The notes: generated from the sequence alone by a model not told the origin. Numbered from the stretch's first letter, positions 25,920 through 34,687 are shown. The stretch is 64,000 nucleotides of DNA from Algibacter marinivivus (GCF_003143755.1 NZ_QFRI01000001.1:620001-684000); one strand, 5' to 3'. Program-made: numbers and translations.

Positions 25920-27049
25920 GATAAATTAATTTTAAAGAGGTTTGAAGCTATGCCATCACTTAAAAATTTGCCTTTTTTTGTGGTTAGCAATTTGTCTTCT
26001 TCAATATACAATAAATGTTCCTTAATGTAAATTTCTGACTGATCTAAAAGATATCTTTTATAACTTTCTCCAAAATCATCTTCAACTTTCTTTAACGATA
26101 CACCCCAAATGGTTCGCAAGCCAGTCATAATATATTCATTGAATTTATCAGTTACAGACAACTTTTCAATTTCAATTGGTAAAACATTATTCTGTACACT
26201 TTTAATATACTTTATATTGTTAGACACATTCCAACCTCTATGGTCACCATCAAAAGAATGTGCTGAAGGGCCAATACCCAAATAGGGTTTCCCAAGCCAA
26301 TATGAGGAATTATTTTTACTAAAAAAATTAGGCTTACCAAAATTTGAAAGCTCGTAATTAATAAACCCTGAAGCTTCTAACTTATCTACAAGTATATTAA
26401 ATTGCTCTTCTGCTAAATCATCATCTACATTATCAATAACACCTTTTTTAATGAATGTTTCTAAGGCGGTTTTAGGCTCAACAGTTAGTGCGTAACAAGA
26501 TATGTGAGGCACTTTAAACGAAAGAGCCGTTTCTATATTTTCAAGCCATTCTTCATTGGTTAATCCTGGGATTCCGTAAATTAAATCTATTGAAATATTA
26601 TGAAAGTGTTTTGTTGCTTCTTCTAAACAATTTAAAGCTTCTTTTTCATTGTGAGCACGATTCATCAGTTTTAAGTCTCGTTCAAAAAAGGATTGGACTC
26701 CTATGCTTAATCTATTTATTCGTGTATTTTTTAATTCGTTTAAACGTTGAGGAGTTAAGTCATCAGGATTAGCTTCAAGTGTGATTTCAGGATTTTTCAC
26801 CACCTTAAAGTTATTATAAACAGTATCAATTAAAACACATATTTCATCATTGGTTAATAATGAAGGGGTACCTCCTCCAAAATAAATAGTTTCAACAGTT
26901 TCTTTTTTGAATTCATTTTTTCGAAGTTCTAACTCTTTAACTAAACATTGAATGAGCTCACTTTTCTTATTTAAAGATGTTGAAAAATGAAAATTGCAAT
27001 AATAGCATGCTTGTTTACAAAATGGTATATGGATATAGATGCCAGCCAT
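25916..27049 (-). CDS. hemW: Radical SAM heme chaperone HemW
   Basis: 377 residues. The radical SAM cluster motif C-x3-C-x2-C is at C11, C15 and C18 (PFCKQACYYCNFHFS), without the extra adjacent Cys found in coproporphyrinogen dehydrogenase HemN. That difference places it with the HemW heme chaperones. GGGTPSLL, EANPDDLT and RLSIGVQSF are the expected SAM-barrel motifs. HemW inserts heme into respiratory proteins. It lies one base pair after ruvC and overlaps the following cyclase gene. Confidence 0.92.
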   Translation of the reverse strand: MAGIYIHIPFCKQACYYCNFHFSTSLNKKSELIQCLVKELELRKNEFKKETVETIYFGGGTPSLLTNDEICVLIDTVYNNFKVVKNPEITLEANPDDLTPQRLNELKNTRINRLSIGVQSFFERDLKLMNRAHNEKEALNCLEEATKHFHNISIDLIYGIPGLTNEEWLENIETALSFKVPHISCYALTVEPKTALETFIKKGVIDNVDDDLAEEQFNILVDKLEASGFINYELSNFGKPNFFSKNNSSYWLGKPYLGIGPSAHSFDGDHRGWNVSNNIKYIKSVQNNVLPIEIEKLSVTDKFNEYIMTGLRTIWGVSLKKVEDDFGESYKRYLLDQSEIYIKEHLLYIEEDKLLTTKKGKFLSDGIASNLFKINLS

Positions 27050-27604
27050 TTATTTCTTTACCCTTCCTTCATTCTGCTTTACAAAAGCACTCCAACCAGA
27101 ATAACTCTTACCAACTTCAACTCTACCAGAATTATAAAAATGGCAAACCGCTGCAGCTAAACCATCTGTAGCATCTAAATTTTTAGGTAATGTTTTTAAA
27201 CCAAGTAAACTTTGTAGCATTTTAGCAACTTGCTCTTTACTGGCATTTCCATTACCTGTAATAGCCATTTTAATCTTTTTAGGAAGATATTCTGTTATAG
27301 GGATTTCTCTGCTCAAACCTGCTGCCATAGCTACACCTTGTGCACGACCTAACTTTAACATACTTTGTACGTTTTTACCAAAAAAAGGTGCTTCAATAGC
27401 TATTTCATCTGGGTTGTGCGTATCTATAAGCTCTATAGTACGCTCAAAAATAAGTTTCAATTTTAAATAATGGTCGTTATATTTTTTTAAATCAAGTTCA
27501 TTAAGCTGAACAAATTGCATCGTCTTTCCCACTACTTTTATAAGTCCAAAACCCATAATAGTTGTTCCAGGATCAATCCCTAAAATAATTCTTTCCTTTT
27601 GCAT
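27050..27604 (-). CDS. ruvC: Holliday-junction endonuclease RuvC
   Basis: 184 residues from the Met at 27604. The four acidic catalytic residues are visible: D11 (ILGIDPGT), E71 (IEAPFFG), and D144 and D147 (NLDATDGLAAAVCH). The frame is open for 7 more codons upstream, but these lie inside the end of the preceding gene, and the TAATG overlap makes the internal start the natural one. It resolves recombination intermediates with RuvAB, which are not in this window. Confidence 0.95.
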   Translation of the reverse strand: MQKERIILGIDPGTTIMGFGLIKVVGKTMQFVQLNELDLKKYNDHYLKLKLIFERTIELIDTHNPDEIAIEAPFFGKNVQSMLKLGRAQGVAMAAGLSREIPITEYLPKKIKMAITGNGNASKEQVAKMLQSLLGLKTLPKNLDATDGLAAAVCHFYNSGRVEVGKSYSGWSAFVKQNEGRVKK

Positions 27605-28242
27605 TAATCTCCACAATAATAACAACCACTTAGCGAAATAGATGCGCCAAAAGTTATGGTTAATAAATCTCCGTTAAACGATCCAAAACCATCAGAAACA
27701 GGGTTAAAATCTTTACCAAAGCCAAAAATATAAGAGGTATCTAAATAAACAGAAAGCTTATCTGAAATACCATAATGCAATTCAATACCGCCCATAGCAT
27801 TTAAATATGACGTTTTATTTTCTCCGAAATTACCCAAAGGTTTTATCATAGAAAACCCAGGGCCTACATGAATAAAAGCTCCCATTCTATCTGAAAAACT
27901 TGTAATTATTGAAGCATCATAAACTACTTGTATGTTAATACGAGAGTAATTCACTTTAAAGTCTGGGGTATTATCTATATTAGAAAATCGATTAAAGCCA
28001 AAATCTAATTTTGCGCCTAAAAGAGGTTTAAACATATACTGTACGCCCAAGTTAATTGTTGGAAAATTAATTGAGTTTGCTTGAAAATCATCAACAAATC
28101 CATTCGAAGATGGACTATTTACCCCCAAAGCAAATTGCGCTTTAACAGTACTGGTATCACCTTGCGAAAAGCTTGAAAAACCAACTAAAAGAAAAGCTAA
28201 TGCCAACCAGAATTGTGTATTCAATTTAAAATTTGAGGTCAT
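27604..28242 (-). CDS. Outer-membrane beta-barrel (porin-family) protein
   Basis: 212 residues: signal peptide (MTSNFKLNTQFWLALAFLLVGFSSFSQ), then alternating hydrophobic and polar strands such as INLGVQYMFKPLLGAKLDFGFN and MGAFIHVGPGFSMIKP. It ends with a short cysteine pair (GCYYCGD). It resembles small eight-strand OmpA/OmpW-like barrels of Bacteroidota, with no ligand evident. It is the first gene of the tight run leading to ruvC and hemW. Only 30 bases separate its start from the divergent gene at 28273. Confidence 0.75.
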   Translation of the reverse strand: MTSNFKLNTQFWLALAFLLVGFSSFSQGDTSTVKAQFALGVNSPSSNGFVDDFQANSINFPTINLGVQYMFKPLLGAKLDFGFNRFSNIDNTPDFKVNYSRINIQVVYDASIITSFSDRMGAFIHVGPGFSMIKPLGNFGENKTSYLNAMGGIELHYGISDKLSVYLDTSYIFGFGKDFNPVSDGFGSFNGDLLTITFGASISLSGCYYCGD

Positions 28243-28272
28243 GTGGTAATATTAATTTAATTTGCAACACCA

Positions 28273-29241
28273 ATGCATTACGCACTTCCATACAAAACTA
28301 AACAATTCTTTTTTGTGCTTATCAAATTAAGCATTGTAGTTGGTGCTTTTTATTTTATCTATCAAAAGTTATTAAATAATGACATTTTAAGCTTTACCGA
28401 TTTTAGTGATTTTTTGACAAAAAACAACGTTTTTTCAACAAAAACCATACTTTTTTTATTGTTTTTAACTGGTTTCAACTGGTTTTTCGAAATTTTAAAA
28501 TGGAAAATTTTAGTCTCTTCAATTAAAAAAATAACATTCAAAAATGCTTTAGAGCAAAGCCTAGGTTCTTTAACTGCTTCTTTATTTACCCCAAACCGAA
28601 TTGGAGAATATGGCGCAAAAGCCATCTATTACAGATCCAATTTCAGTAAACGCATCATGTTAATAAATTTAATGAGCAATATGCTTCAAATGACAGTTAC
28701 AACTGTTTTTGGCATCATTGGTTTCTGCTTCTATATTTTAAAATACGATCCTGAAATAAATCATTATAAACTCGCACGATTTCTAGTTTTTGTTGTACTA
28801 GCCATTGTTTTATTAAGTTTTGGATTAACAAAAAGCAAATTCACTATTAAAGGGTTTTCAGTTGAAAAGATTAAACGTTTTATATTTCAATACTCAAAAA
28901 ACAGATTAATTTTAGGCTTTACATTTTCAATGATTAGATATTTCATTTTTTCATTTCAATTTTATGCCTTACTAGTTATTTTTGAAACTAACCTCAATTA
29001 TTTTGATGCCATGGTAATCATTACATCTATGTATTTATTATCGTCTATAATACCTTCAATATTTATTTTTGATGCTATTATCAAAGGCAGTGTAGCGGTA
29101 TATTTATTTACCCCTACAGGTATAAACGAACTTATTATACTATCTATAATAACAATTGTGTGGCTATTAAACTTTGTGCTACCAAGTTTTTTTGGTAGTT
29201 ATTATGTGCTTAATTTCAACTTACCAAAACACGAAGATTAA
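28273..29241 (+). CDS. LPG-synthase-like (UPF0104) membrane protein
   Basis: 322 residues with about eight transmembrane helices and the sequence SLTASLFTPNRIGEYGAKAIYYR, the signature of the lysylphosphatidylglycerol synthase/flippase transmembrane family. The aminoacyl-transfer domain is absent, so it is more likely a lipid or glycolipid handling protein. A GT2 glycosyltransferase starts 2 bases after its stop, which suggests joint work on an envelope glycolipid. Confidence 0.82.
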   Translation: MHYALPYKTKQFFFVLIKLSIVVGAFYFIYQKLLNNDILSFTDFSDFLTKNNVFSTKTILFLLFLTGFNWFFEILKWKILVSSIKKITFKNALEQSLGSLTASLFTPNRIGEYGAKAIYYRSNFSKRIMLINLMSNMLQMTVTTVFGIIGFCFYILKYDPEINHYKLARFLVFVVLAIVLLSFGLTKSKFTIKGFSVEKIKRFIFQYSKNRLILGFTFSMIRYFIFSFQFYALLVIFETNLNYFDAMVIITSMYLLSSIIPSIFIFDAIIKGSVAVYLFTPTGINELIILSIITIVWLLNFVLPSFFGSYYVLNFNLPKHED

Positions 29242-29243
29242 GT

Positions 29244-30368
29244 ATGATTTTTACATTTTTCATCATAATTCTTCTCTACCTATTTATAATTGGGATTTTC
29301 ATTTTTGGATTTGATAAAGTCCCAGTTTTTAAGTTAGAGGACATGAGTTCGAAGACAAATTTTTCTATTGTAATTCCTTTTCGAAACGAAGCTGAAAATT
29401 TACCAGATTTATTAGAATCCATTAAATCTCTAAATTATCCTAATCATCTTTTTGAAGTTATTTTTATTAATGATGATTCTGAAGATGATTCTGTTGAGAT
29501 TATTCAAAAATTTTTCAATAAATCTCAAACAAATTTTTCAATAACCTCAAACGAAAGAAAAACAAATTCACCAAAAAAAGACGCCATAACCATAGCCATA
29601 GAAAAAGCAAAATACAATTGGATTATTACAACAGATGCCGATTGCCAATTACCAAAATTCTGGTTAGATAGTTTTGATGAATATATTCAAAAACATGATG
29701 TGATTTCTATAGCAGCACCTGTTACTTATAAAGAAAAGAACGCGTTTTTAAATAGGTTCCAAATACTGGATATGTTGAGTTTACAAGGTGCAACTATAGG
29801 TGGTTTTGGTATTAAAAAACCCTTTTTGTGCAATGGTGCAAACTTTGCCTATAAAAAATCAACATTTAAAGCGTTAAATGGTTTTGAGGAAAACACAAAC
29901 ATTGCAAGTGGCGACGATATTTTTCTCTTGGAGAAAATTGCAAAAAAACACCCAAAACAAGTCGCTTACTTAAAATGTAATCAAGCCATAGTTAAAACAG
30001 AATCTCAATCAAATTGGAGGAGTTTAATTAGTCAACGCATCCGTTGGGCTGCAAAAACTAGTGCTTATAATAATTGGTTTGGCAAACTCACAGGACTAGT
30101 AGTTTTAATCATGAATGCCTTAATCATTATTAGTTTATTATTGTCTTGTATCGGCGCAATAAACTATAGTACTTGCTTTTATATTTTCATAATAAAATTT
30201 AGTATCGATTTTCTTTTAATTTATAAATCGGCTACTTTTTTTAATCAAAAAAACGTTTTAATAAGTTATATTTTTGGATTTCTAGTCTATCCTTTTTTTA
30301 GCGTATATGTAGCTTGTATTTCAAGCTTTTCAGGTTACAAATGGAAAGGAAGACACTTTAAAAAATAA
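29244..30368 (+). CDS. Membrane-bound GT2 glycosyltransferase
   Basis: 374 residues. An N-terminal membrane anchor is followed by a GT-A domain: FSIVIPFRNEAENLPDLLES, VIFINDDSEDDS, the DxD-type TTDADCQLP, GGDDIFLLEK-like ASGDDIFLLE, and QRIRWAAKT (the QxxRW processive-type motif). Two or three C-terminal helices follow. It probably builds a glycan or glycolipid at the inner membrane. The acceptor is unknown, but coupling to the LPG-synthase-like protein upstream is likely. Confidence 0.9.
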   Translation: MIFTFFIIILLYLFIIGIFIFGFDKVPVFKLEDMSSKTNFSIVIPFRNEAENLPDLLESIKSLNYPNHLFEVIFINDDSEDDSVEIIQKFFNKSQTNFSITSNERKTNSPKKDAITIAIEKAKYNWIITTDADCQLPKFWLDSFDEYIQKHDVISIAAPVTYKEKNAFLNRFQILDMLSLQGATIGGFGIKKPFLCNGANFAYKKSTFKALNGFEENTNIASGDDIFLLEKIAKKHPKQVAYLKCNQAIVKTESQSNWRSLISQRIRWAAKTSAYNNWFGKLTGLVVLIMNALIIISLLLSCIGAINYSTCFYIFIIKFSIDFLLIYKSATFFNQKNVLISYIFGFLVYPFFSVYVACISSFSGYKWKGRHFKK

Positions 30369-30388
30369 ATTTAGTAGTTTTATCTTCT

Positions 30389-31123
30389 ATGGATTTATTC
30401 AAAAAAACATCAAACCCAGCATTTAATAATTATTTTTTCGGTGATGATAATACGTCATCAAAAACCATGTCGGTAACTGGTATTTTCATAAAATCCATGT
30501 TATCCATAGCCATAATTGTAATCATTTCTATAGGCATGTGGCGACTTCACGAGCAAGGAGTTAAAATAAAATGGTATTCCTTAGGTGGTATGCTAGCAGC
30601 TATAATTATTAGTATTGTTATTTCTGTTCGCCAACACTGGGCACATATTCTAGTACCGCTTTACGCCATCGCAAAAGGATTCTTTTTAGGAGCAATGACG
30701 GTTTATGCTCACGCACAATTTCCAAACCTACCCTATCAAGCCATCGGAATTACTGTCGTTACATTCATCGTTATGTTATTACTCTATCAAACACGTTTAA
30801 TTATAGTCACAAAAAAACTCCGAAGTGTTATTATAACTGCAGCCACAAGTATTTTTGTAATATATATCATCTCTTGGATTTTAAGCTTTTTTGGTATAAA
30901 AGTCTTTATCTGGGGCACCTCATGGCCAGCTATAATATTTAATATACTCGCAGCCATTTTCGCCTCTTTATCGCTACTTCTAGATTTTGACTACATCGAG
31001 CGCCACAAAAACAAATCACCTAAATACAAAGAGTGGCTTGCCACTTGGGGGTTATTAGTAACTTTAGTTTGGCTATATATGGAAGTTTTAAGATTAATGC
31101 GGAAACTAGCCATTCGTTTTTAA
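30389..31123 (+). CDS. Bax inhibitor-1/YccA-family membrane protein
   Basis: 244 residues with seven predicted helices. The start SNPAFNNYFF...TMSVTGIFIKSMLSI and the later LYAIAKGFFLGAMTVYAH and LDFDYIERHKNKSPKYKEW match the bacterial YccA/BI-1 group. The family forms Ca2+ or proton leak channels in studied members; the bacterial role is unclear. It is 20 bases after the glycosyltransferase. Structured repeat C starts five bases after the stop. Confidence 0.85.
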   Translation: MDLFKKTSNPAFNNYFFGDDNTSSKTMSVTGIFIKSMLSIAIIVIISIGMWRLHEQGVKIKWYSLGGMLAAIIISIVISVRQHWAHILVPLYAIAKGFFLGAMTVYAHAQFPNLPYQAIGITVVTFIVMLLLYQTRLIIVTKKLRSVIITAATSIFVIYIISWILSFFGIKVFIWGTSWPAIIFNILAAIFASLSLLLDFDYIERHKNKSPKYKEWLATWGLLVTLVWLYMEVLRLMRKLAIRF

Positions 31124-31127
31124 AAAA

Positions 31128-31211
31128 TTTGGGCGTTACCCATAAAGGGTCAGGCTTTCACTACTCTCCCGATTATCATCGGGATCAAACATGCCGTTCA
31201 ATCCCTAACGT
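31128..31211 (+). repeat. Structured dispersed repeat, copy C
   Basis: 84 bases between convergent genes. The end arms are GCGTTA (31133-31138) and TAACGT (31206-31211), pairing with one G-U wobble. A 5' hairpin CCC-ATAAA-GGG and a central hairpin TCCCGAT/ATCGGGA are present. The centre is unrelated in sequence to copies A and B. Confidence 0.8.
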
Positions 31212-31261
31212 AACTATCAGCCAAGGTCTCTGGTATTTAGCCATAAAAACATCTCTAAAAA

Positions 31262-31738
31262 CTAATTAACACTAATAATTATTGGCAAATTAAACTCTGT
31301 AGTAACCTGTTGTCCGCGTTTTATAGCTGGATATATTTTAGGCAAAGTATCCAAACTTCTATTAAGAAGTTCTTTTATATTAGGAATTTCTTGGAGTGTC
31401 ACAGAATCAACCCTAGACTCCAACAACCTCAACATTCCTTGTTTAGAAACCTGAAATTCTAAAACTAAAGTATCATGAATATCTTGCGAAACTACTATCA
31501 TTTCCTTTTGTAAAAAATCTGTAATATTAGTAGTTATAGTTTCCTGAAAACATGCTTTTTTATCTACTTTACTTAAAACAGAATCACAGATAGTAAAACT
31601 AGGATATTCATCAACATTATTCCAATTAAAAGTCTCTAACTCCTCTTTTAAAATAGCTTCAGAAGATGTTTTTTTTACATTGAAATAGTCACACGCTGTG
31701 AATAACAAAACAAAAATAAAAACAAAAGAATACTTCAT
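31262..31738 (-). CDS. Lipoprotein with TonB-C-like domain
   Basis: 158 residues from the Met at 31738 (three codons inside the longest frame), giving a lipoprotein signal MKYSFVFIFVLLFTAC with C16 lipidated. The C-terminal half (DTLVLEFQVSKQGMLRLLES... PAIKRGQQVTTEFNLPIIISV) resembles the TonB C-terminal domain seen in M56-TonB proteins, including the one encoded just upstream. There is no TonB-type membrane anchor, so it is unlikely to energise receptors. It may bind the same periplasmic partner as the M56 protein. Confidence 0.65.
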   Translation of the reverse strand: MKYSFVFIFVLLFTACDYFNVKKTSSEAILKEELETFNWNNVDEYPSFTICDSVLSKVDKKACFQETITTNITDFLQKEMIVVSQDIHDTLVLEFQVSKQGMLRLLESRVDSVTLQEIPNIKELLNRSLDTLPKIYPAIKRGQQVTTEFNLPIIISVN

Positions 31739-31796
31739 GAATACCAAGTGAAGCCGAAAAATACAATTTTTTTAGCTTCTATAAAGTCTAAAAAAT

Positions 31797-31823
31797 AAAA
31801 ACCGAAGCTAGAGCTTCGGTTTT
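31797..31823. terminator. Terminator between M56-TonB and lipoprotein genes
   Basis: ACCGAAGCT and AGCTTCGGT form a perfect stem with flanking A and T runs. It ends the BlaI/M56 operon on the minus strand and separates the lipoprotein gene. Confidence 0.85.
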
Positions 31824-31848
31824 AAATAATATTGCTTAAAAATAACAT

Positions 31849-33471
31849 CTATTCTTTAGACTTATTTTCTTCAATTGCAAAAATAATAGGTAATGAGTAA
31901 GGCACATTCACTTTTTTACCTTTATGCTCACCTGGAGTAAATTTAGGTAATGTTTTAATAACACGTATAGCCTCTTTTTCCAACTCAGGATGTGGCGCTC
32001 TTGAACGTACGTCTACAATATCACCTTCAGTATTTATTTTAAAAATAACGTTTATACGTTGTCTACCCGTCAACTTTAACTCATTAGCAAGCTTCACATT
32101 AAAATTTGTATTAACATGTTTTGAAACATTCATAGCCATACATTTCTTTTGCTTATCTGCTGGCATATCCTCACAACCAGGGAACAACGGCACTTGATCT
32201 ATAACTCCAAAAGGAATATCAATATACTTGATTATATCAGCAAAAAACGGATCATCAAAACCATCATCACTAGTTAAAACAAGTAGTTTTTTTAATTCTT
32301 TCTCCTCATCATCATTTATATGTCCTTGAACTTGAATTTGCTCAAAAACAATACATATCTTTTTCACTAATTCAGAATCTGTTTTTTGAGAAGTATAATT
32401 AGTTACTTCTTTAACTAAATCTGGATCAAAATTTTCACCTTTAACAATTGCTGATAATAGCTTTAGCCCTTTTTCTTCATTATCATTCAAATTACCTTGA
32501 ATTTCTATCTGCTTTTTTATAGCTTTTATTTTTTCAATTAGTGGGGTTTCTTTTTCAACTTCTTTTTCAATATTATAACTTGTCTCTTTATTATTTTTAG
32601 CTTCAATGCAAGAAGTATAAACTAGCATTCCAAATACCATTGGAATTAATAACGCGTATTTAAACAGTTTAATTTGTTTTGATTTTGATTTTTGTAACAT
32701 AATAATTCGTTTTTTGATTAATGATTTTTTAAAAAATGGATTGATAAATGAAATATTTTTAGTCTCAAAGACTTGAGATAATAAGTTTTGATAGTATTGG
32801 TTTTTACTTTGAGTTTTTACGGCTTGGTCATCTGCAATAAATTCATGAAGAGACATCATTCTATTTTGATACATATATACCAAAGGGTTAAACCAAAATA
32901 AAATTCGCATTAACTCAAAAAACAATAAATCTAATGTGTGTTTTTGTTCTACATGAATCATTTCATGCTTTAAAACAGATTCTCTTTCTTCTTTTTTTAA
33001 TTCTGTTCCTAAAAAAATACAATTAAGAAATGAAAAAGCGGCACTACTATTTAATAGGCTTACAATAAATAAATTTCCTTTTTTTTGCTTGGGACTTTTA
33101 TAAAGTAGCCTTAAAATTTTTGATAGTTTTATTATGAATAGCATAAGCGCCAATCCTGTTCCAAAATAAAGAAATAGCTCCCACGACCAAATTGAGTTTT
33201 GATTTACTAACATTTGATTTAATTCAACAGCATTTCCTGAAAGTACTTGAGAACTACCAATAAAAACTTCAGGTAAGTTAACCACATACTCTTGAGAAAT
33301 AATATCTCTTAAACTACTTATTTTAATAACAGGAAGTATTAAAGACAATATTGCAGTACCTAATAAATAAGCTCTGTTTACGTTAAAAAACGTCTCTTTC
33401 TGCAAGAACAAATCATAAACAATTAAAAAGAAAACTTGAAACGCAACAATTTGAATTATATAATATAACAT
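31849..33471 (-). CDS. M56-family metalloprotease with TonB C-terminal domain
   Basis: 540 residues. N-terminal helices lead to the M56 zinc site HEMIH (H169, E170, H173), then WFNPLVYMYQN and LHEFIADDQAV. One more helix lies near residue 270 (LIPMVFGMLVYTSC). The periplasmic part holds two related ~45-residue segments (each with IQ-x-QG-x-x-ND-x-EEK), then a TonB C-terminal domain (LTGRQRINVIFKINTEGDIVDVR... VNVPYSLPIIFAI). It is a BlaR1-like signal protease without a beta-lactam sensor. It follows the BlaI-type gene by one base. Confidence 0.9.
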   Translation of the reverse strand: MLYYIIQIVAFQVFFLIVYDLFLQKETFFNVNRAYLLGTAILSLILPVIKISSLRDIISQEYVVNLPEVFIGSSQVLSGNAVELNQMLVNQNSIWSWELFLYFGTGLALMLFIIKLSKILRLLYKSPKQKKGNLFIVSLLNSSAAFSFLNCIFLGTELKKEERESVLKHEMIHVEQKHTLDLLFFELMRILFWFNPLVYMYQNRMMSLHEFIADDQAVKTQSKNQYYQNLLSQVFETKNISFINPFFKKSLIKKRIIMLQKSKSKQIKLFKYALLIPMVFGMLVYTSCIEAKNNKETSYNIEKEVEKETPLIEKIKAIKKQIEIQGNLNDNEEKGLKLLSAIVKGENFDPDLVKEVTNYTSQKTDSELVKKICIVFEQIQVQGHINDDEEKELKKLLVLTSDDGFDDPFFADIIKYIDIPFGVIDQVPLFPGCEDMPADKQKKCMAMNVSKHVNTNFNVKLANELKLTGRQRINVIFKINTEGDIVDVRSRAPHPELEKEAIRVIKTLPKFTPGEHKGKKVNVPYSLPIIFAIEENKSKE

Positions 33472-33472
33472 C

Positions 33473-33835
33473 CTATGAATCTTTTTTATTAATCTCTTTT
33501 AACACAGACTCTAAGTCTTTAATATCCATATCATTTTTCTTCACGAAAAAAGACACCATACTTTTAAATGAACCTTGAAAATAATTATCAACCAGTTTAT
33601 TTATAGATTGGTTACTATAATCTTGTTTAGCCATTAATGGAAAATAAACATGCCCTTTACCTGCTTTTTCATAATCAACAAAACCTTTACCCTCTAAAAT
33701 TCTAACAATAGTAGATACTGTATTATAGGCTGGTTTTGGATCTGGAAATTCTTCAATTATAGCTTTAACATTGGCTTTCTTTAATCGCCAAAGAATTTGC
33801 ATAATATCTTCTTCTGCTTTAGTAAATTGCTTCAT
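33473..33835 (-). CDS. BlaI/MecI-family transcriptional repressor (second copy)
   Basis: 120 residues with the penicillinase-repressor pattern: FTKAEEDIMQILWRLKKANVKAIIEEFPDPKPAYNTVSTIVRILEGKGFVDYEKAGKGHVYFPL. It pairs with the M56-TonB protein downstream. Three ACTAA-N4-TTAGT inverted repeats lie just upstream, different from the TACA-N2-TGTA sites of the first copy at 11509. The two systems therefore probably do not cross-regulate. It is likely autoregulatory. Confidence 0.93.
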   Translation of the reverse strand: MKQFTKAEEDIMQILWRLKKANVKAIIEEFPDPKPAYNTVSTIVRILEGKGFVDYEKAGKGHVYFPLMAKQDYSNQSINKLVDNYFQGSFKSMVSFFVKKNDMDIKDLESVLKEINKKDS

Positions 33836-33859
33836 AATTAATACGTATTAATTTATTCA

Positions 33860-33917
33860 ACTAAACTTTTAGTTTTACAAATATAACTAAAAAATTAGTT
33901 CAAACTAATTTTTTAGT
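33860..33917 (-). promoter_or_regulatory. Triple ACTAA-N4-TTAGT operator of the second BlaI system
   Basis: Three copies of the inverted repeat ACTAA-N4-TTAGT start at 33860, 33886 and 33904. A minus-strand TATATTTG -7 box (33878-33885) lies between the first and second. This fits repressor binding across the promoter of the BlaI/M56 operon, 24 bases upstream of its start. Confidence 0.75.
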
Positions 33918-33977
33918 TTAAAAATGTAACATTTGGCATGATTTTTAGTCTAAACAGTATATAACTTAAACATTTTT

Positions 33978-34481
33978 ATGGATATTATTTTAATCATTAT
34001 TGCTGCTTTTATTATGTTTTTAGGTATTATAGGCAGTTTTTTACCTGTATTACCAGGACCTCTTACTAGTTGGATTGGACTTTTAGTTGTTCATTTTACA
34101 GATGCCATTCCTATGGACAAATCATTTTTAATCATAACTTTTATTATTGCTATATTTATTTGGGTGCTCGATTATATTATTCCTGCTATTGGAACCAAAC
34201 GCTTTGGAGGATCAAAATATGGAATGATTGGTACCACTATTGGTCTTATAGTTGGACTCATAGCTCCTATTCCTGGTGGTATTATTATTGGCCCTTTTAT
34301 TGGTGCGTTAATTGGAGAACTAATTAATAAAAACGATACTAAAACGGCAACAAAAGCTGCTTTTGGATCTTTTATAGGTTTTTTAACGTCTACTTTTATA
34401 AAGTTTGTAGTCGCTATAATTTACCTAGGCCTTTTTATTGGTATTCTATGGGATTATAGAAACGTATTATTTCAGTTTTAA
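33978..34481 (+). CDS. DUF456 membrane protein
   Basis: 167 residues, almost wholly hydrophobic. The pattern FLGIIGSFLPVLPGPLTSWIGLLVVHF, then GTKRFGGSKYGMIGTTIGLIVG and PIPGGIIIGPFIGALIGEL, is characteristic of DUF456: glycine-rich helices and a conserved basic loop. The function is unknown. It is transcribed divergently from the second BlaI gene and might share its operators, since the site array ends only 60 bases from its start. Confidence 0.87.
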   Translation: MDIILIIIAAFIMFLGIIGSFLPVLPGPLTSWIGLLVVHFTDAIPMDKSFLIITFIIAIFIWVLDYIIPAIGTKRFGGSKYGMIGTTIGLIVGLIAPIPGGIIIGPFIGALIGELINKNDTKTATKAAFGSFIGFLTSTFIKFVVAIIYLGLFIGILWDYRNVLFQF

Positions 34482-34489
34482 AAAAGAAG

Positions 34490-34520
34490 AACCCTGTGGG
34501 TCTCTCACCTCCACAGGGTT
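34490..34520. terminator. Terminator after the DUF456 gene
   Basis: AACCCTGTGG (34490-34499) pairs with CCACAGGGTT (34511-34520). The T-tract is short on the plus strand but longer on the minus strand (TTCTTCTTTTTT). Confidence 0.75.
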
Positions 34521-34624
34521 TGTAAATTGCTATTATCAACAAAAAAATTGAGGGATTAATTAATTTTTTGAAGTGTTGATATTACAAAGATAACTATAAG
34601 GATTCTCTTTGAACTGCGGGAAAC

Positions 34625-34641
34625 CCGTAACCGCTTTACGG
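34625..34641. other. Small G/C-rich inverted repeat in convergent intergenic space
   Basis: CCGTAA (34625-34630) faces TTACGG (34636-34641). It overlaps a preceding GGGAAACCC, in an otherwise A/T-rich 220-base stretch between two terminators. No gene is seen there. Confidence 0.4.
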
Positions 34642-34687
34642 TGTTATTGTAGTTTTCAGTTATATCAAGGCTTTTGAATCATAAAAA

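Noticed and set aside
34070-34327. Second plus-frame of 85 codons rich in Tyr and Trp inside the DUF456 gene
   Set aside because: It is an overlapping frame of a well-supported membrane protein, with biased composition caused by glycine/isoleucine codons.
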